A stretch of DNA of 64,000 bases from Paenibacillus wynnii (lineage in GTDB: Bacteria > Bacillota > Bacilli > Paenibacillales > Paenibacillaceae), in the NCBI RefSeq assembly GCF_000757885.1, contig NZ_JQCR01000002.1, forward strand, positions 496,001 to 560,000, written 5' to 3'. Shown here piece by piece: positions 18,561 to 28,767 of this stretch (positions are counted from its first letter, which is position 1; each line of letters begins with the position of its first letter). The notes beneath the pieces are model-generated. The model ran no database searches and was not told where the DNA came from. It worked only from the letters and a program-made list of their open reading frames with translations. The translations under genes were made by a program, and so were the position numbers.

Positions 18561-19447
18561 TCCTCACCAACCCCTTTCAGGTTGAACAGCCTGTTCTGTA
18601 CACCATTCAGGATTAAAATGAGAATTAACATCGTGATGCCCATCGCAGAAGCCATACCGAAGCTGTTAAATTTAAAGGCCGTCTCCAGGGTATATAATAT
18701 GAATGTACTACTCGCATGACCAGGACCGCCCTGTGTCATAATATACGGAATATCGAACACTTGTAGTGCCCCAACGACGTTTAAGAACAAAATAACCTCG
18801 AGTACCTTTTTCACACCAGGAACGATAATATACCAGAAATTCTGAATGCTGTTGGCACCATCAATTTCTGCTGCCTCGAATTGATCCTGAGGAATGGATT
18901 GTAAGCCGGCTAGGAATAAGATGACATGGAAGCCTGAGAATCGCCAAATCGATACAAACACTAAGCTAATGTTAACTATAGAATCATTCGTCAACCAATT
19001 CTGTATGAGCGACTCTAACCCAAGCACTTCAAGAATGCCATTTAACCCACCATTAATAGGACTGTAAAAGAAGGCGAATATATACGAAATAGCAACCCCA
19101 TTGATTATGTAAGGCATGAATACGATGGTCTTAAAAAACTTACTGGCACGAATCTTACTATCCAATAAAACCGCAATCATTAGTTCAAGCGGAATCATAA
19201 TTGAATGAAAAATGAAGTAGATGCCGTTATTGCGAAGTGATAGCCATACATCTGATGAATCCGTAAACATCTTAATGTAATTGTCGAAACCTATATAAAC
19301 TTGCTGGGCTTCAACTCCATTCCAATCGGTAAAACTTAGTCTGACAAGCTCTATAAGCGGGTAAAGTACAAACACCAATAGCAGCAATATAGGAATCAAT
19401 AAAAAGCTGAATAACAGTATGTTTTTCTGCTTAGAAATCGTTTTCAT
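18557..19447 (-). CDS. Sugar ABC transporter permease (MalF/CUT1 type)
   Basis: A 296-residue permease starting MKTISKQKNILLFSFLLIP with six helices and an EAA loop (PQDQFEAAEIDGANSIQNFW). The frame is open for 24 more codons upstream, but the ATG at 19447 is preceded by GGGGAGGTAGAA, so this start is preferred. It lies about 90 bases after the solute-binding protein gene, the usual order in CUT1 operons. Confidence 0.88.
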   Translation of the reverse strand: MKTISKQKNILLFSFLLIPILLLLVFVLYPLIELVRLSFTDWNGVEAQQVYIGFDNYIKMFTDSSDVWLSLRNNGIYFIFHSIMIPLELMIAVLLDSKIRASKFFKTIVFMPYIINGVAISYIFAFFYSPINGGLNGILEVLGLESLIQNWLTNDSIVNISLVFVSIWRFSGFHVILFLAGLQSIPQDQFEAAEIDGANSIQNFWYIIVPGVKKVLEVILFLNVVGALQVFDIPYIMTQGGPGHASSTFILYTLETAFKFNSFGMASAMGITMLILILILNGVQNRLFNLKGVGEE

Positions 19448-19540
19448 TTCTACCTCCCCAACCCTTTCTATATTTGGAAAGTGGCTATCTAAACGGTAGC
19501 CACTTTCCTCAATACTCAACTTTCGAATTGAGATTTATTT

Positions 19541-20878
19541 TTATTTGGAACGGGCATTTTTCCAACTTTTATTCATTTCCTGCATCATCTTATTGAAATC
19601 CTTGCCTGACATCATGTCCTGCCCCATTTTCTTCACATCGAACTTAATCGCCGATTCAATTTTCTTATAATCCTCATTACCGCCTTTATTAAGCACATAA
19701 TTCAGATTTGATACGTCAAAAGCACCATTGAACATTGTACCTAGATCAATCTTTACATCCTTCACCGTCGATTGAAGTTGAGCCTCGGTCAAATATTTAG
19801 AATACCATGCATCACTGAAGAACCAGTTAATGAATTCTTTCGCTTCATCTGGATACTTCGAAGTTTTCGGAATTGTAAAGAACGTATCTACCATGGAAAT
19901 CGTATTGAATGGATCATCTACTGAATTTCGAACCGGCAACAAGAAGGCACCTACATCATTGATATCCACATCAGTCATCGATTTCAAATCACTGCCGAAC
20001 CATTGACCAAGAGCAATCATCGCCGCTTGATTGGAACCAAACATCAGCTTGGCTTGATCAAAGCCAACACCAAGTGGATCAGGACCCATTACTTGAGCAT
20101 TGTACAGTTCCTGAATTTTCGCATAAGCATCATAGAAAGCTTGGCCTTTCGTAAAAGGTTCATCTATCGTCGCCATAGTTGACCAGTAATCCCCATCTCC
20201 TGCTTCAAGAGAAGGCATAAATTCGTTGAAAGGATAATCCGGCCATGCGTCTTTACCGCCCATGGCAATCGGAATATATTTGCCACCGTCTTTAATGGTT
20301 TTAGCAGCAGTTACAAATTCTCCCCAGGTCTTTGGAATCTCAAGTCCATATTCCTTAAAAATACTCTTCCGATACCAGACATACTCATTGAATTGGCTTT
20401 CGGGTACACCATAAATATGATCACCCACCTTGAAATCAGCTGCGAACATGTTGTTCTTGGCTGCATCTAAGTCATCAAGAGGCAAAATATTATCCTTGAA
20501 ATTAATCAGCCATGATGATTTTAGTGGCAAAATATCTGGCAATTCGTTTGCTGAATTCCGGATCTTCATCGTATTTTCATACTCCGTATCCTTTAACAGC
20601 TCCAATTCAATGGTGACATTCGGGTGTTCTTTTTTGTATTCGTTTACAAGATCCAGCTTTGTAAATAAATCCTCCGTAATCGTTGACCATATTGGGAATT
20701 TTAATGTAACAGGATCCTTCTTGTCTTCTTTCTGCTCCTGCTGAGTATCCGGCTGAGTAGATTTCCCGTTATTAGCAACCTTTTCCCCTTTAGTACAACC
20801 TGAAACCAATGGAATCATTAAGGCCGAAATCATGATCATAGATAGTATGCGTGTAATACGTGGTCGAACATTATACAT
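19541..20878 (-). CDS. Extracellular sugar-binding lipoprotein of the GH112 operon
   Basis: A 445-residue family 1 solute-binding protein. The signal peptide ends in a lipobox (LVSGC, lipidated Cys at about 28), followed by a Lys/Gln/Glu-rich flexible linker and a MalE-like two-lobe fold (VTIELELLKDTEYENTMKIR near residue 90; WYRKSIFKEYGLEIPKTWGE near 175). It would capture the disaccharide released by the surface glycosidases. It is the first gene of the four-gene operon ending with GH112. The promoter region upstream contains one copy of a 25-bp repeat whose other copy lies at the stop codon of the regulator gene 13.3 kb away. Confidence 0.88.
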   Translation of the reverse strand: MYNVRPRITRILSMIMISALMIPLVSGCTKGEKVANNGKSTQPDTQQEQKEDKKDPVTLKFPIWSTITEDLFTKLDLVNEYKKEHPNVTIELELLKDTEYENTMKIRNSANELPDILPLKSSWLINFKDNILPLDDLDAAKNNMFAADFKVGDHIYGVPESQFNEYVWYRKSIFKEYGLEIPKTWGEFVTAAKTIKDGGKYIPIAMGGKDAWPDYPFNEFMPSLEAGDGDYWSTMATIDEPFTKGQAFYDAYAKIQELYNAQVMGPDPLGVGFDQAKLMFGSNQAAMIALGQWFGSDLKSMTDVDINDVGAFLLPVRNSVDDPFNTISMVDTFFTIPKTSKYPDEAKEFINWFFSDAWYSKYLTEAQLQSTVKDVKIDLGTMFNGAFDVSNLNYVLNKGGNEDYKKIESAIKFDVKKMGQDMMSGKDFNKMMQEMNKSWKNARSK

Positions 20879-20971
20879 TTCACATTCCCCCTATACTTAT
20901 TTGATGCAAGCAATTACTCACCTGCTGCTTACATCATAGCCCTTCCGATAAGAGATCAGAATGATAAAACA

Positions 20972-21000
20972 TTCGAAATCATGATATAGTTTTAGGCTAT
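20972..21000. repeat. 25-bp direct repeat, copy A
   Basis: The 25 bases from 20972 to 20996 are identical to 34316-34340, and three of the next four also match. Here the copy lies in the leader of the transporter operon, about 95 bases upstream of the lipoprotein gene. The other copy spans the end of the response-regulator gene. Confidence 0.9.
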
Positions 21001-21017
21001 CGATCTCTTGAAGAAGC

Positions 21018-21053
21018 AAGAAGATCACCTACACTAGAGCAGATGATCTTCTT
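21018..21053 (-). terminator. Terminator of the GH101 gene
   Basis: Ten-base arms (AAGAAGATCA and TGATCTTCTT) lie 19 bases beyond the stop codon. The hairpin has an extended imperfect loop and only a short T-rich tail. Confidence 0.6.
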
Positions 21054-21071
21054 CGTTAAGTTACTTCCTAA

Positions 21072-24000
21072 TTATTTTGCGTTTAGCATCGCTAGAATCA
21101 ATGTGATTGCTTCAGCTCTAGAGGAAGAGGCATTCGGATTAAATTTGCCATTCCCATTCCCCTTAATTAAGCCTGCTTCTGCAGCTGTTGCCACATATGG
21201 TTTTGCCCATACTGGAATCTGCTCTGCATCATCAAATGCCAATGTTGCCTTTGGATTTACTTCAAGACCCAGTGCACGAACAACAATGACTACTAATTCA
21301 GAACGTGTTATTTCTTTATTCGGACAGAATGTACCATCTTCGTATCCTGTAATGAAACCAGCTTTAGCAATTGCTTGAATGAAGGCTTTAGCCCATACTG
21401 GGGTTTGCTTCTGATCTGCAAAATTAAACTCAGCATCACCAAGTTCCAATTTCAACGCTCTTGCTAACATCGTTGAAAACTCACCACGTGTTACCGTACC
21501 ATTCGGGCGGAAAGTTCCATCTTCATAGCCCGTTACAAAACCAAGTTCAACGGATTTTTCAATGGAAACCTTAGCCCAATGATCCGCAAGATCAGTAAGC
21601 TCTACTTTTGGAGGTTCAGGCTTCGTTGGTTTTACTGGATCTGCTGGTTTCGTTGGCTTAATATCATCTTCTGGTTTTGGTGTAGGCTTTGGATCTGGCG
21701 TCGGTGTCCAGCCACCACCCGAAGAGCTAGCTTCAGTCGTTACCGCTGCACTTGGACCATTCACGCTCCAGTTGTCTGCCGCATCGCCTGCTTCAACATT
21801 GAAAGTATACTTCGTGTCAGATGACAGGCCGCTGACGGCATAGCTCGTGATATTACCTGCTAATGTAACGAGTTCGCTTCCGTTCTTGTAGACTTTATAG
21901 CTTGTTACACCCGTATCATCCGCTGCTATTGTCCAAGAAAGTGTAAGGCTGGTTCTGCCAACATTTGAAGTCGTTAATGTTTTATCTTCTGACCATGTTG
22001 GTGCAGCTTTGTCTACTGGTGGTTCTTCCCCAGAAATTTTTGCAATATCGAATGTTTTTACTGCTGCTTGAAGCGCTTCGATCCCTGTTGTCACTTCTGC
22101 TTGTGTTGTTGCTGTTGCAACAATACCTTGCGCCGCTTTAATCGCTGCTTGTAATGCATCGACTGCCGCTTGCGGATATTGTCCTGGCTGATGACCAACT
22201 ACTGCATTTTTAACTTTGACCTGAGCTGCTGTGATCGCTGCTTTCAGCTCTGTTGTAACCACTTCTGCTGGTTCTTCCCCAGGAATTTTTGCAACATTGA
22301 ATGTTTTTACTGCTGCTTGAAGCGCTTCGATCCCTGTTGTCACTTCTGCTCGTGTTGTTGCTGTTGCAACAATACCTTGCGCCGCTTTAATCGCTGCTTG
22401 TAATGCATCGACTGCCGCTTGCGGATATTGTCCTGGCTGATCACCAACTACTGCTTTTTCAACTTTGACCTGAGCTGCTGCAATCGCTGCTTCTAGCTCT
22501 GTTGTATCCACTACTGGTGGTTCTTCCCCAGTAATCTTTGCATCATCGAATGCTTTTACCGCTGCTTGCAGTACTTCGATTGCTGCTGTCACTTCTGCTT
22601 GTGTTGTTGCTGTCCCAACAACATCCTGTGCTGCTTGAATAGCTGTTTTTAATGCATCTACTGCTGCTTGTGGATATTGTCCTGGCTGATTACCAACTAC
22701 TGCTTTGTCAACTTTTACTTGAGCTGCTGCAATCGCTTCTTCTAGCGCTGTTGTATCCACTACAGTTGATTTAGCACCGTAAGCTTCAAACTCACGGAAC
22801 CCTGCCCATGCTGGATTAATACCCAGAGCTGTCACTTTTATATATTTCACTTTTTTCGCTGTCCAAGTATCTTCTGTAACACTTTCTGTTACTGGAGTAC
22901 CCCACTTATCCACTGTTTTGTTCCAGGTCTCTCCATCCGAAGAGACTTCTATTCTGTACTTCATCGTACCTGAAGCGGATTCCCAAGTCATCTTTGAACC
23001 CGTAACATCGTACTGTGCTCCCAGGTCAACCTTCCACCATTGTTCAGTGCTTGGATCGCTTATGCACCAACGCGTTGATGTTTGGCCGTCATTACCCATC
23101 GCTGCCGTATTGCTTGACTGCTGACTGCTTGCGGTTGCAGGTTTACCCAGTGCAATGTTCGGATCTTCATTGACTGTCATTTCTGCAACAGCTTTTTTAT
23201 CCGTACCTTCAATCGTACCATTTACAGTAAATTGACCTTCTTTGTTAATCTGCTCATCCGTAATAAGATCCCACGTCACAGCTACAAAACGCTTTGAATT
23301 ATCGCTCATCGTTACTTCGATCATGCTTGGTAAAAGCGGTTTTATGCCAATAAACGTACTCATTTTAATTGCAGGAATTTCAATGATTGCAGCCCCATGA
23401 TTTGTAACGATAACAATCATCTGAGCTTTGATATTCGTACCTTCTACGGTACCCGTTACATTGAATGACCCAACACTTTTGTAGCGATCTTCAATAATTT
23501 CATCCCAAGTGACAGGTACATTGATAGCTGTACCCGTTGAGGTTACCATCTTAGCCGTTGCTGGCATCATAGGTGCAGTTCCTACTGTCGTGTAAACCGT
23601 CATCACTTTTGCATCTACGATATCTACTGCCCCACTAGCTGTTACTGTAACAGTAGCTGTAATAGCTGCAGCTTCAACGCCATTAATGTGTCCTATTACT
23701 TCAAATTTTCCTTCTTCAGCATATTTGGAAGGGGCAATGGCTGGCCATTGAACTGGCAAATCCGTTTCTGTGCCGTTGCTGAGTGTTGCCTTTACAGTTG
23801 CAGGCATTTCCGGATGCATGCCAACTGCAGTACTAACTTCAACGGTATTGGGTCCAGTTATGGATGGAGCTTCTTGAGCAACTCGCATTTCAGCTACACT
23901 CGCCCAACCATTAATACCTTCTAACGCTGTTAACTTAACATGAGTTATTGGCTTAGGATTATCAATATTTATAGACTTTGTATCTTTATTAACGTCCCAA

Positions 24001-27000
24001 TCACCTACTGCTACCTTCTCAAAAACCACTCCATCGGCACTTGTATATAACTCATATTTCGTTATCATTCCATTTTGCTGGTTTTGTCTTGGCGTTACAT
24101 CTACTCTGTTAACATTGTAAGCTTTACCTAAATCAAGCGTAATGGATTGTGGTAATGTATCACTTCCATCCCAAGCTGTGTGCCACAATGAACCTGTGTT
24201 TCCATCAAGAACATTTTCTGGTGCATCACTTGGTTCATAACCCGTTGCACTTGCAGTGATACCATCTACAGGTATAACAGATAAGTCGACAGGATTAATT
24301 TGTGGTGGTTCAATGATAGCATCATCCTTTGCTTCTTTAACCACAAGATCATCAAGGATAAAGTCTCCAGCTGTATCGCCAACCGTATTCCTTGTTCCAA
24401 TCCAGAAATCTTCCGTGCTTGCTGTAAATTTAACAGTAAACGGTGTAGGAACGGTTGTCTGCGGTATAGGTACATTCATCAATTCCTTCGTACCATTACC
24501 AACAACGAAATTAATCTTCTTATCGAACTGGCTTTCGTATTTGAAAGATACTTCGTAAGTTGTTCCTTTATCAAATCGTAAAGTCTGCGGTAATGTTCTC
24601 ATGATCAGACCGCTGCCGGTTTTATGGGACTTAATGGACCATTCGCCATTTAATACGTCATCGACTTCTTTTCCATTCCAACCTTTCTGGGTGTATGGAG
24701 CGTGTAATTCTGATAAATGCGTACGAGGATCACTTACTCCGTCAGCATCTGCTATGACAAATGGAGTCAACCCTTGGTCCACATGTTCAAAATCTTCTAC
24801 TACGACTACCTCTGGAGATTGCGGTACAACTCTCTTGCTAGGTACGCAGCGAACATCGTCAAAGCTTACAATCGTTGTTCCTGGAGCTACTTTCAAGTAT
24901 AATGTTGCAGTTCCCTGTCCTTCTGCTACATCAAAAACGACTCTCATTCTCTGCATATTTGTGCTGTGCTTGGAGTCAGCTGAGATATAATTTTTAAGTG
25001 GTGAACTTTCAGTATAGTTCGTGATGTCTGCCCCACCGAAATCTTTCACGCCAATCGTCGTTTTACGTTTTGCATTTCCTGCCGTGTTTAGATCAGTTGC
25101 ATTTGTACTGTTTGGCGTATTTCCTACCTGAACATATATGGAAGCCGAGTAGGTTCCAGGGTTCAATCCTGATAACTTCGTCTCTAATACCGTCTCTTCC
25201 GTATTTTCTTTGACGACTAATTCATATTGTCCACGATGATTACGTTCTACTATTGCTGCTCCGCTTTTTACATCCCAGTTATCCAACGTTCCGCTGTTGA
25301 AGCTTGGATCCTTTGCAGGCAATGCAAATCCCCAATTCATATCTTCAGCAGTTACAGAAACATCATCTTTGTATACAACGTAAGCTTGTTTTGCTTCTGC
25401 ATCAATCGTGATTTTGCCATCAACTACGCTTAATTCTTTTGCTTCTTGCTTACCCGTATCTGTTAATGTATACAACTTCACTGTTGATACATTGTTCCAG
25501 CTATTTGGAAGCTCCCAAGTCGTTGATCCGCCAACTTCATTGTAGTGGTACAGTTTCTCTTCAACTTTAGCCAATTCACTATCCGTCTTATCGGCATTTG
25601 GCGACCATGGCAACAAATATTTGAGGTTATTGAATTTTACATCATCATAAACATTACCGTTACTTGTTCCTTGTTGAATTGTTACATCTTCTTCAAGAAG
25701 CTTTTTACCATCTTTCGTGAAGGTTCTTTTTCCATCTTCTGTTCTCTGCGCAACAACATTTCCTTTAAATTCAACTTTTCCTACATTGTTTTTCACATCG
25801 TACTTCGTCATGGGGAAGCTTTGCAGATATTTCGTTGGCAGATTTGTTTTGAATACAATATCCATCATTTCATCATAATCTACTCTACCCTGCCATCCTT
25901 CCGCATCATTTGCCTCCGTACCGCCTAGGATTGGATGGCGAACGATCCACGTATCTTTCTGGTGATTTCTTACAAATCTAGCGATATCACTGCTATAGCC
26001 CTTGATGTTCTTTCCGCCGTAATCATAGTCAACCGACCAGTGATTCCAAACGGCTTCATCTTCTAATACATTTGGAAACTCCGTCATAAGCGCCCAGCCA
26101 GAAGAATTCACATCTCTTGCAAATCTTCTTCCGTTAAAGCCCTGCTCATACCATGCATCGGCATAAATAAAATCAAGTGTTGGCGCATCGTTCTTTAACA
26201 TCTGTAAACGGTTCAGTCTGTTGCCAGAATAAACTTCTCTACGATATGTTGGGTCATCAAAGTCATAGGATGGATCAAGCCAGTCCCAGCCGGGTTTGTT
26301 AACATTTACTAATTGATCGTCGAAAGCCTTTGCTTCCGGGTGAGCACCTGTGCCGCTAATATGTACACCCATGAATGCATTATAGTTCTGCGCTTCTCTT
26401 ACAAGCGTATCCATATCCTTCTGTCCGCCCTGACGTACACCGATATGTCCGCCGTAATCCGGATGTGCGGAGTCATGCCCTTCTGCTTGGTAACCCTTTA
26501 ATTCCACCCACTGTCCAAGCCCATCCGTTGAGAGATAAATTCGCTTTGTCTCATCTAAGGTCTTTAAGAATGGGTTGGTAGCCTGGCTGCCAAAGTTCAT
26601 CGGTATACGGTGAACAACAAGTTCGGACATGCGATCGCTGCCTACAGGATTGTTCATGATATCACGGAATGCAACAGCTGCATCCTGCCAATCCATTTTA
26701 GCATCCGCATTTGCATCCGCTGTAATTACGACCTTACTATGTGGTAATGATTCTGTTATGTTATCTGGCATATTATTTCCACGATATACCCATGAAGCAC
26801 TCCACAAAGCCGTACGGGAGTAATCCGTTTTCTTGGTCGTCTGTTTCACAATACGGTGGTTGTCATTGTCTCCATCAGCATTTGTATCACCGAATGCATT
26901 CGACCAAACCCCTGCTGCCAGTTGATCATTGTTAATGAACGCGTACATATAGTTTCTTGGAGTAGTATCTACCGCAGGAGTTCCTGATACATCTTGGTAC

Positions 27001-27515
27001 ACATCGCCTTTTTTATAAACAGCGTTTTCCATTCTGGAACCGGCAAATTTGGCACCCGCTTCTGTACTTCTTACTGATACCAAGCTATGGTTCGGAATTT
27101 CAATGGTATGTATTCTTGCTGTACCATTTTCTTCTACCTTTGTTACTTCGAAATCAAGTGTATTTTTTACTACTGTCATTGTTAGATTAATGACTACATT
27201 CAGCTCATCAACAGTTAGCACATAGTAGGCTTTGTCTGCCTCTTCTGTGTACTTTACTTTCGGTACATAGTCTGTTCCGTTAATTCTTACTATGTTTAAT
27301 GCATCTTCTGAACCATTCAACACCTTGTTATTTAACTCATATTTCACTACTCTTGGGAAATTCTGATCTAATTGAACTGACATTTCATTGGATGTTATGA
27401 TCCCATCATTAGCTGCAGCATCCGCAATTCCTGAAAATGCAGGAATTGTAATGCTAATCATTTGTGCAGAGACTACCAAAATTGCTAGGTTTTTAAATAC
27501 CTTTGACAGTGACAT
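21072..27515 (-). CDS. SLH-anchored endo-alpha-N-acetylgalactosaminidase, GH101
   Basis: A 2147-residue secreted enzyme that would release Gal-beta-1,3-GalNAc from Ser/Thr of mucin-type glycoproteins. The signal peptide (about 1-34) precedes the GH101 core, with the nucleophile in FIYADAWYE (Asp453) and the acid/base in MTEFPN (Glu479), spaced as in characterised GH101 enzymes. Galactose-binding-like modules follow to about 1070. Then come a discoidin/CBM32 domain (about 1080-1215), three Ig-like Big_4 repeats (about 1218-1450), a second discoidin domain (about 1453-1585), three FIVAR-like repeats (about 1587-1828), fibronectin III (about 1837-1930), a Pro/Lys linker and three SLH domains to the C-terminus. 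It is monocistronic, with its own leader, a cre-like site and a terminator. Confidence 0.92.
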   Translation of the reverse strand: MSLSKVFKNLAILVVSAQMISITIPAFSGIADAAANDGIITSNEMSVQLDQNFPRVVKYELNNKVLNGSEDALNIVRINGTDYVPKVKYTEEADKAYYVLTVDELNVVINLTMTVVKNTLDFEVTKVEENGTARIHTIEIPNHSLVSVRSTEAGAKFAGSRMENAVYKKGDVYQDVSGTPAVDTTPRNYMYAFINNDQLAAGVWSNAFGDTNADGDNDNHRIVKQTTKKTDYSRTALWSASWVYRGNNMPDNITESLPHSKVVITADANADAKMDWQDAAVAFRDIMNNPVGSDRMSELVVHRIPMNFGSQATNPFLKTLDETKRIYLSTDGLGQWVELKGYQAEGHDSAHPDYGGHIGVRQGGQKDMDTLVREAQNYNAFMGVHISGTGAHPEAKAFDDQLVNVNKPGWDWLDPSYDFDDPTYRREVYSGNRLNRLQMLKNDAPTLDFIYADAWYEQGFNGRRFARDVNSSGWALMTEFPNVLEDEAVWNHWSVDYDYGGKNIKGYSSDIARFVRNHQKDTWIVRHPILGGTEANDAEGWQGRVDYDEMMDIVFKTNLPTKYLQSFPMTKYDVKNNVGKVEFKGNVVAQRTEDGKRTFTKDGKKLLEEDVTIQQGTSNGNVYDDVKFNNLKYLLPWSPNADKTDSELAKVEEKLYHYNEVGGSTTWELPNSWNNVSTVKLYTLTDTGKQEAKELSVVDGKITIDAEAKQAYVVYKDDVSVTAEDMNWGFALPAKDPSFNSGTLDNWDVKSGAAIVERNHRGQYELVVKENTEETVLETKLSGLNPGTYSASIYVQVGNTPNSTNATDLNTAGNAKRKTTIGVKDFGGADITNYTESSPLKNYISADSKHSTNMQRMRVVFDVAEGQGTATLYLKVAPGTTIVSFDDVRCVPSKRVVPQSPEVVVVEDFEHVDQGLTPFVIADADGVSDPRTHLSELHAPYTQKGWNGKEVDDVLNGEWSIKSHKTGSGLIMRTLPQTLRFDKGTTYEVSFKYESQFDKKINFVVGNGTKELMNVPIPQTTVPTPFTVKFTASTEDFWIGTRNTVGDTAGDFILDDLVVKEAKDDAIIEPPQINPVDLSVIPVDGITASATGYEPSDAPENVLDGNTGSLWHTAWDGSDTLPQSITLDLGKAYNVNRVDVTPRQNQQNGMITKYELYTSADGVVFEKVAVGDWDVNKDTKSINIDNPKPITHVKLTALEGINGWASVAEMRVAQEAPSITGPNTVEVSTAVGMHPEMPATVKATLSNGTETDLPVQWPAIAPSKYAEEGKFEVIGHINGVEAAAITATVTVTASGAVDIVDAKVMTVYTTVGTAPMMPATAKMVTSTGTAINVPVTWDEIIEDRYKSVGSFNVTGTVEGTNIKAQMIVIVTNHGAAIIEIPAIKMSTFIGIKPLLPSMIEVTMSDNSKRFVAVTWDLITDEQINKEGQFTVNGTIEGTDKKAVAEMTVNEDPNIALGKPATASSQQSSNTAAMGNDGQTSTRWCISDPSTEQWWKVDLGAQYDVTGSKMTWESASGTMKYRIEVSSDGETWNKTVDKWGTPVTESVTEDTWTAKKVKYIKVTALGINPAWAGFREFEAYGAKSTVVDTTALEEAIAAAQVKVDKAVVGNQPGQYPQAAVDALKTAIQAAQDVVGTATTQAEVTAAIEVLQAAVKAFDDAKITGEEPPVVDTTELEAAIAAAQVKVEKAVVGDQPGQYPQAAVDALQAAIKAAQGIVATATTRAEVTTGIEALQAAVKTFNVAKIPGEEPAEVVTTELKAAITAAQVKVKNAVVGHQPGQYPQAAVDALQAAIKAAQGIVATATTQAEVTTGIEALQAAVKTFDIAKISGEEPPVDKAAPTWSEDKTLTTSNVGRTSLTLSWTIAADDTGVTSYKVYKNGSELVTLAGNITSYAVSGLSSDTKYTFNVEAGDAADNWSVNGPSAAVTTEASSSGGGWTPTPDPKPTPKPEDDIKPTKPADPVKPTKPEPPKVELTDLADHWAKVSIEKSVELGFVTGYEDGTFRPNGTVTRGEFSTMLARALKLELGDAEFNFADQKQTPVWAKAFIQAIAKAGFITGYEDGTFCPNKEITRSELVVIVVRALGLEVNPKATLAFDDAEQIPVWAKPYVATAAEAGLIKGNGNGKFNPNASSSRAEAITLILAMLNAK

Positions 27516-27618
27516 TTTTATCCTCCTTCGAGTTCAATCGATTACTTGCCAATTACTCTTAATTGATCTTTCGTGCAATTGCTATCGATCAGCATCACCT
27601 CCTTTGAGATGATCAACG

Positions 27619-27632
27619 TGAAACCGGTTACA
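27619..27632. promoter_or_regulatory. cre-like catabolite-repression operator upstream of GH101
   Basis: TGAAACCGGTTACA fits the CcpA operator pattern TGNAANCGNTNNCA. It lies about 105 bases before the GH101 start codon. A weaker version (CGGAACCGCTTACA, 28479-28492) sits at the matching place in the decayed upstream duplicate. CcpA control is known for such loci, but binding here is inferred. Confidence 0.5.
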
Positions 27633-27639
27633 AAATCAC

Positions 27640-28370
27640 TAGTACCATCGCGCACTCCACAAAGCCGTACGAGAGTAATCCGTTTTCTTGGTCGTCTGTT
27701 TCACAATACGGTGATTGTCATTGTCTCCATCAGCATTTGTATCACCGAATGCATTCGACCAAACGCCTGCTGCCAGTTGATCATTGCTAATGAACGCGTA
27801 CATATAGTTTTTTGGTGTACTATCTACCGTAGGAGTACCTGATACATCTTGATACACATCACCTTTTTTATAAACGGCGTTTTCCATTCTGGAACCGGCA
27901 AAATTGGCACCCGCTTCTGTACTTCTTACTGATACCAAGCTATGGTTCGGAATTTCAATGGTATGTATTCTTGCTGTACCATTTTCTCCCTACCTTTGTT
28001 ACTTCGAAATCAAGTGTATTCTTTTTTACTGTCATTGTTAGATTTATGACTACATTCAGCTCATCAACAGTTAGCACATAGTAGGCTTTGTCTGCCTCTT
28101 CTGTGTACTTCACTCTCGGTACATAGTCTGTCCCGTTAATTCTTATTGTGTTTAGTACATCTTCTGGTCCATATAGAACTTTATTGTTGTACTCCTACTT
28201 GATTACCCTCGGGAAATTCTGGTCTAGCTGAACTGACATTATATTTGATTCAATGATTCCATCATTAGCTGCAGCATCCGCAATTCCTGAAAATGCAGGA
28301 ATCGTAATGCTAATCATTTGTGCAGAGGCACCACAATGGCTAAGTTTTTAAATACCTTTGACAGTGACAT
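27640..28370 (-). pseudogene. Truncated tandem copy of the GH101 gene 5' end
   Basis: This repeats about the first 245 codons of the adjacent GH101 gene (MSLSKVFKNLA at 28370 through YSRTALWSA at 27645) at roughly 90 percent nucleotide identity. The similarity extends upstream through the ribosome binding site and leader to about 28490. Frameshifts and a stop in the first 130 codons destroy the frame, while a 99-codon segment at 27639-27938 remains open. The catalytic residues are not included. It arose by a local duplication of the leader and signal/N-terminal region. Confidence 0.85.
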
Positions 28371-28655
28371 TTTGTTACCTCCTTCAAGATTAGATCTATT
28401 ACTTCCAAATAATTGCAATTAACCTTTAATGCATTAGCTATGAAGTCAGCATCACCTCCTATGAATTCACTTTCGGGGCGGAACCGCTTACAAATGTTAT
28501 TAAATTCATGGAAATTGTTCATAGGAAGGAGCATTCCGATTACCAAGTGCTATCTGTTTGGCGTCCTCGAATGATTTATGTTTACATCTTACTCTCCCGC
28601 CATAGATAGGATAATGATGATAATTTTGATTTATTGATAAATTTTACGGTAAGCG

Positions 28656-28730
28656 TAAAAAAACCCCTCCAGCGCACTCGTAGCTCATGCTTTCAAAAAG
28701 CTGCATTCGCGTATGTGCTTGAAGGGGATT
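28656..28730 (-). terminator. Terminator of the GH2 gene
   Basis: A long stem (AATCCCCTTCAAGCACA pairing with TGCGCTGGAGGGGTT, imperfect) is followed by seven T residues on the minus strand, 40-110 bases after the GH2 stop codon. Confidence 0.8.
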
Positions 28731-28767
28731 AATCTACTAAAATATAGTATAGCGACTCTTCTCTAAC

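Noticed and set aside
22030..22755. Possible CRISPR-like or satellite array
   Set aside because: The periodicity of about 240 bases is three FIVAR-like protein repeats inside the GH101 gene.
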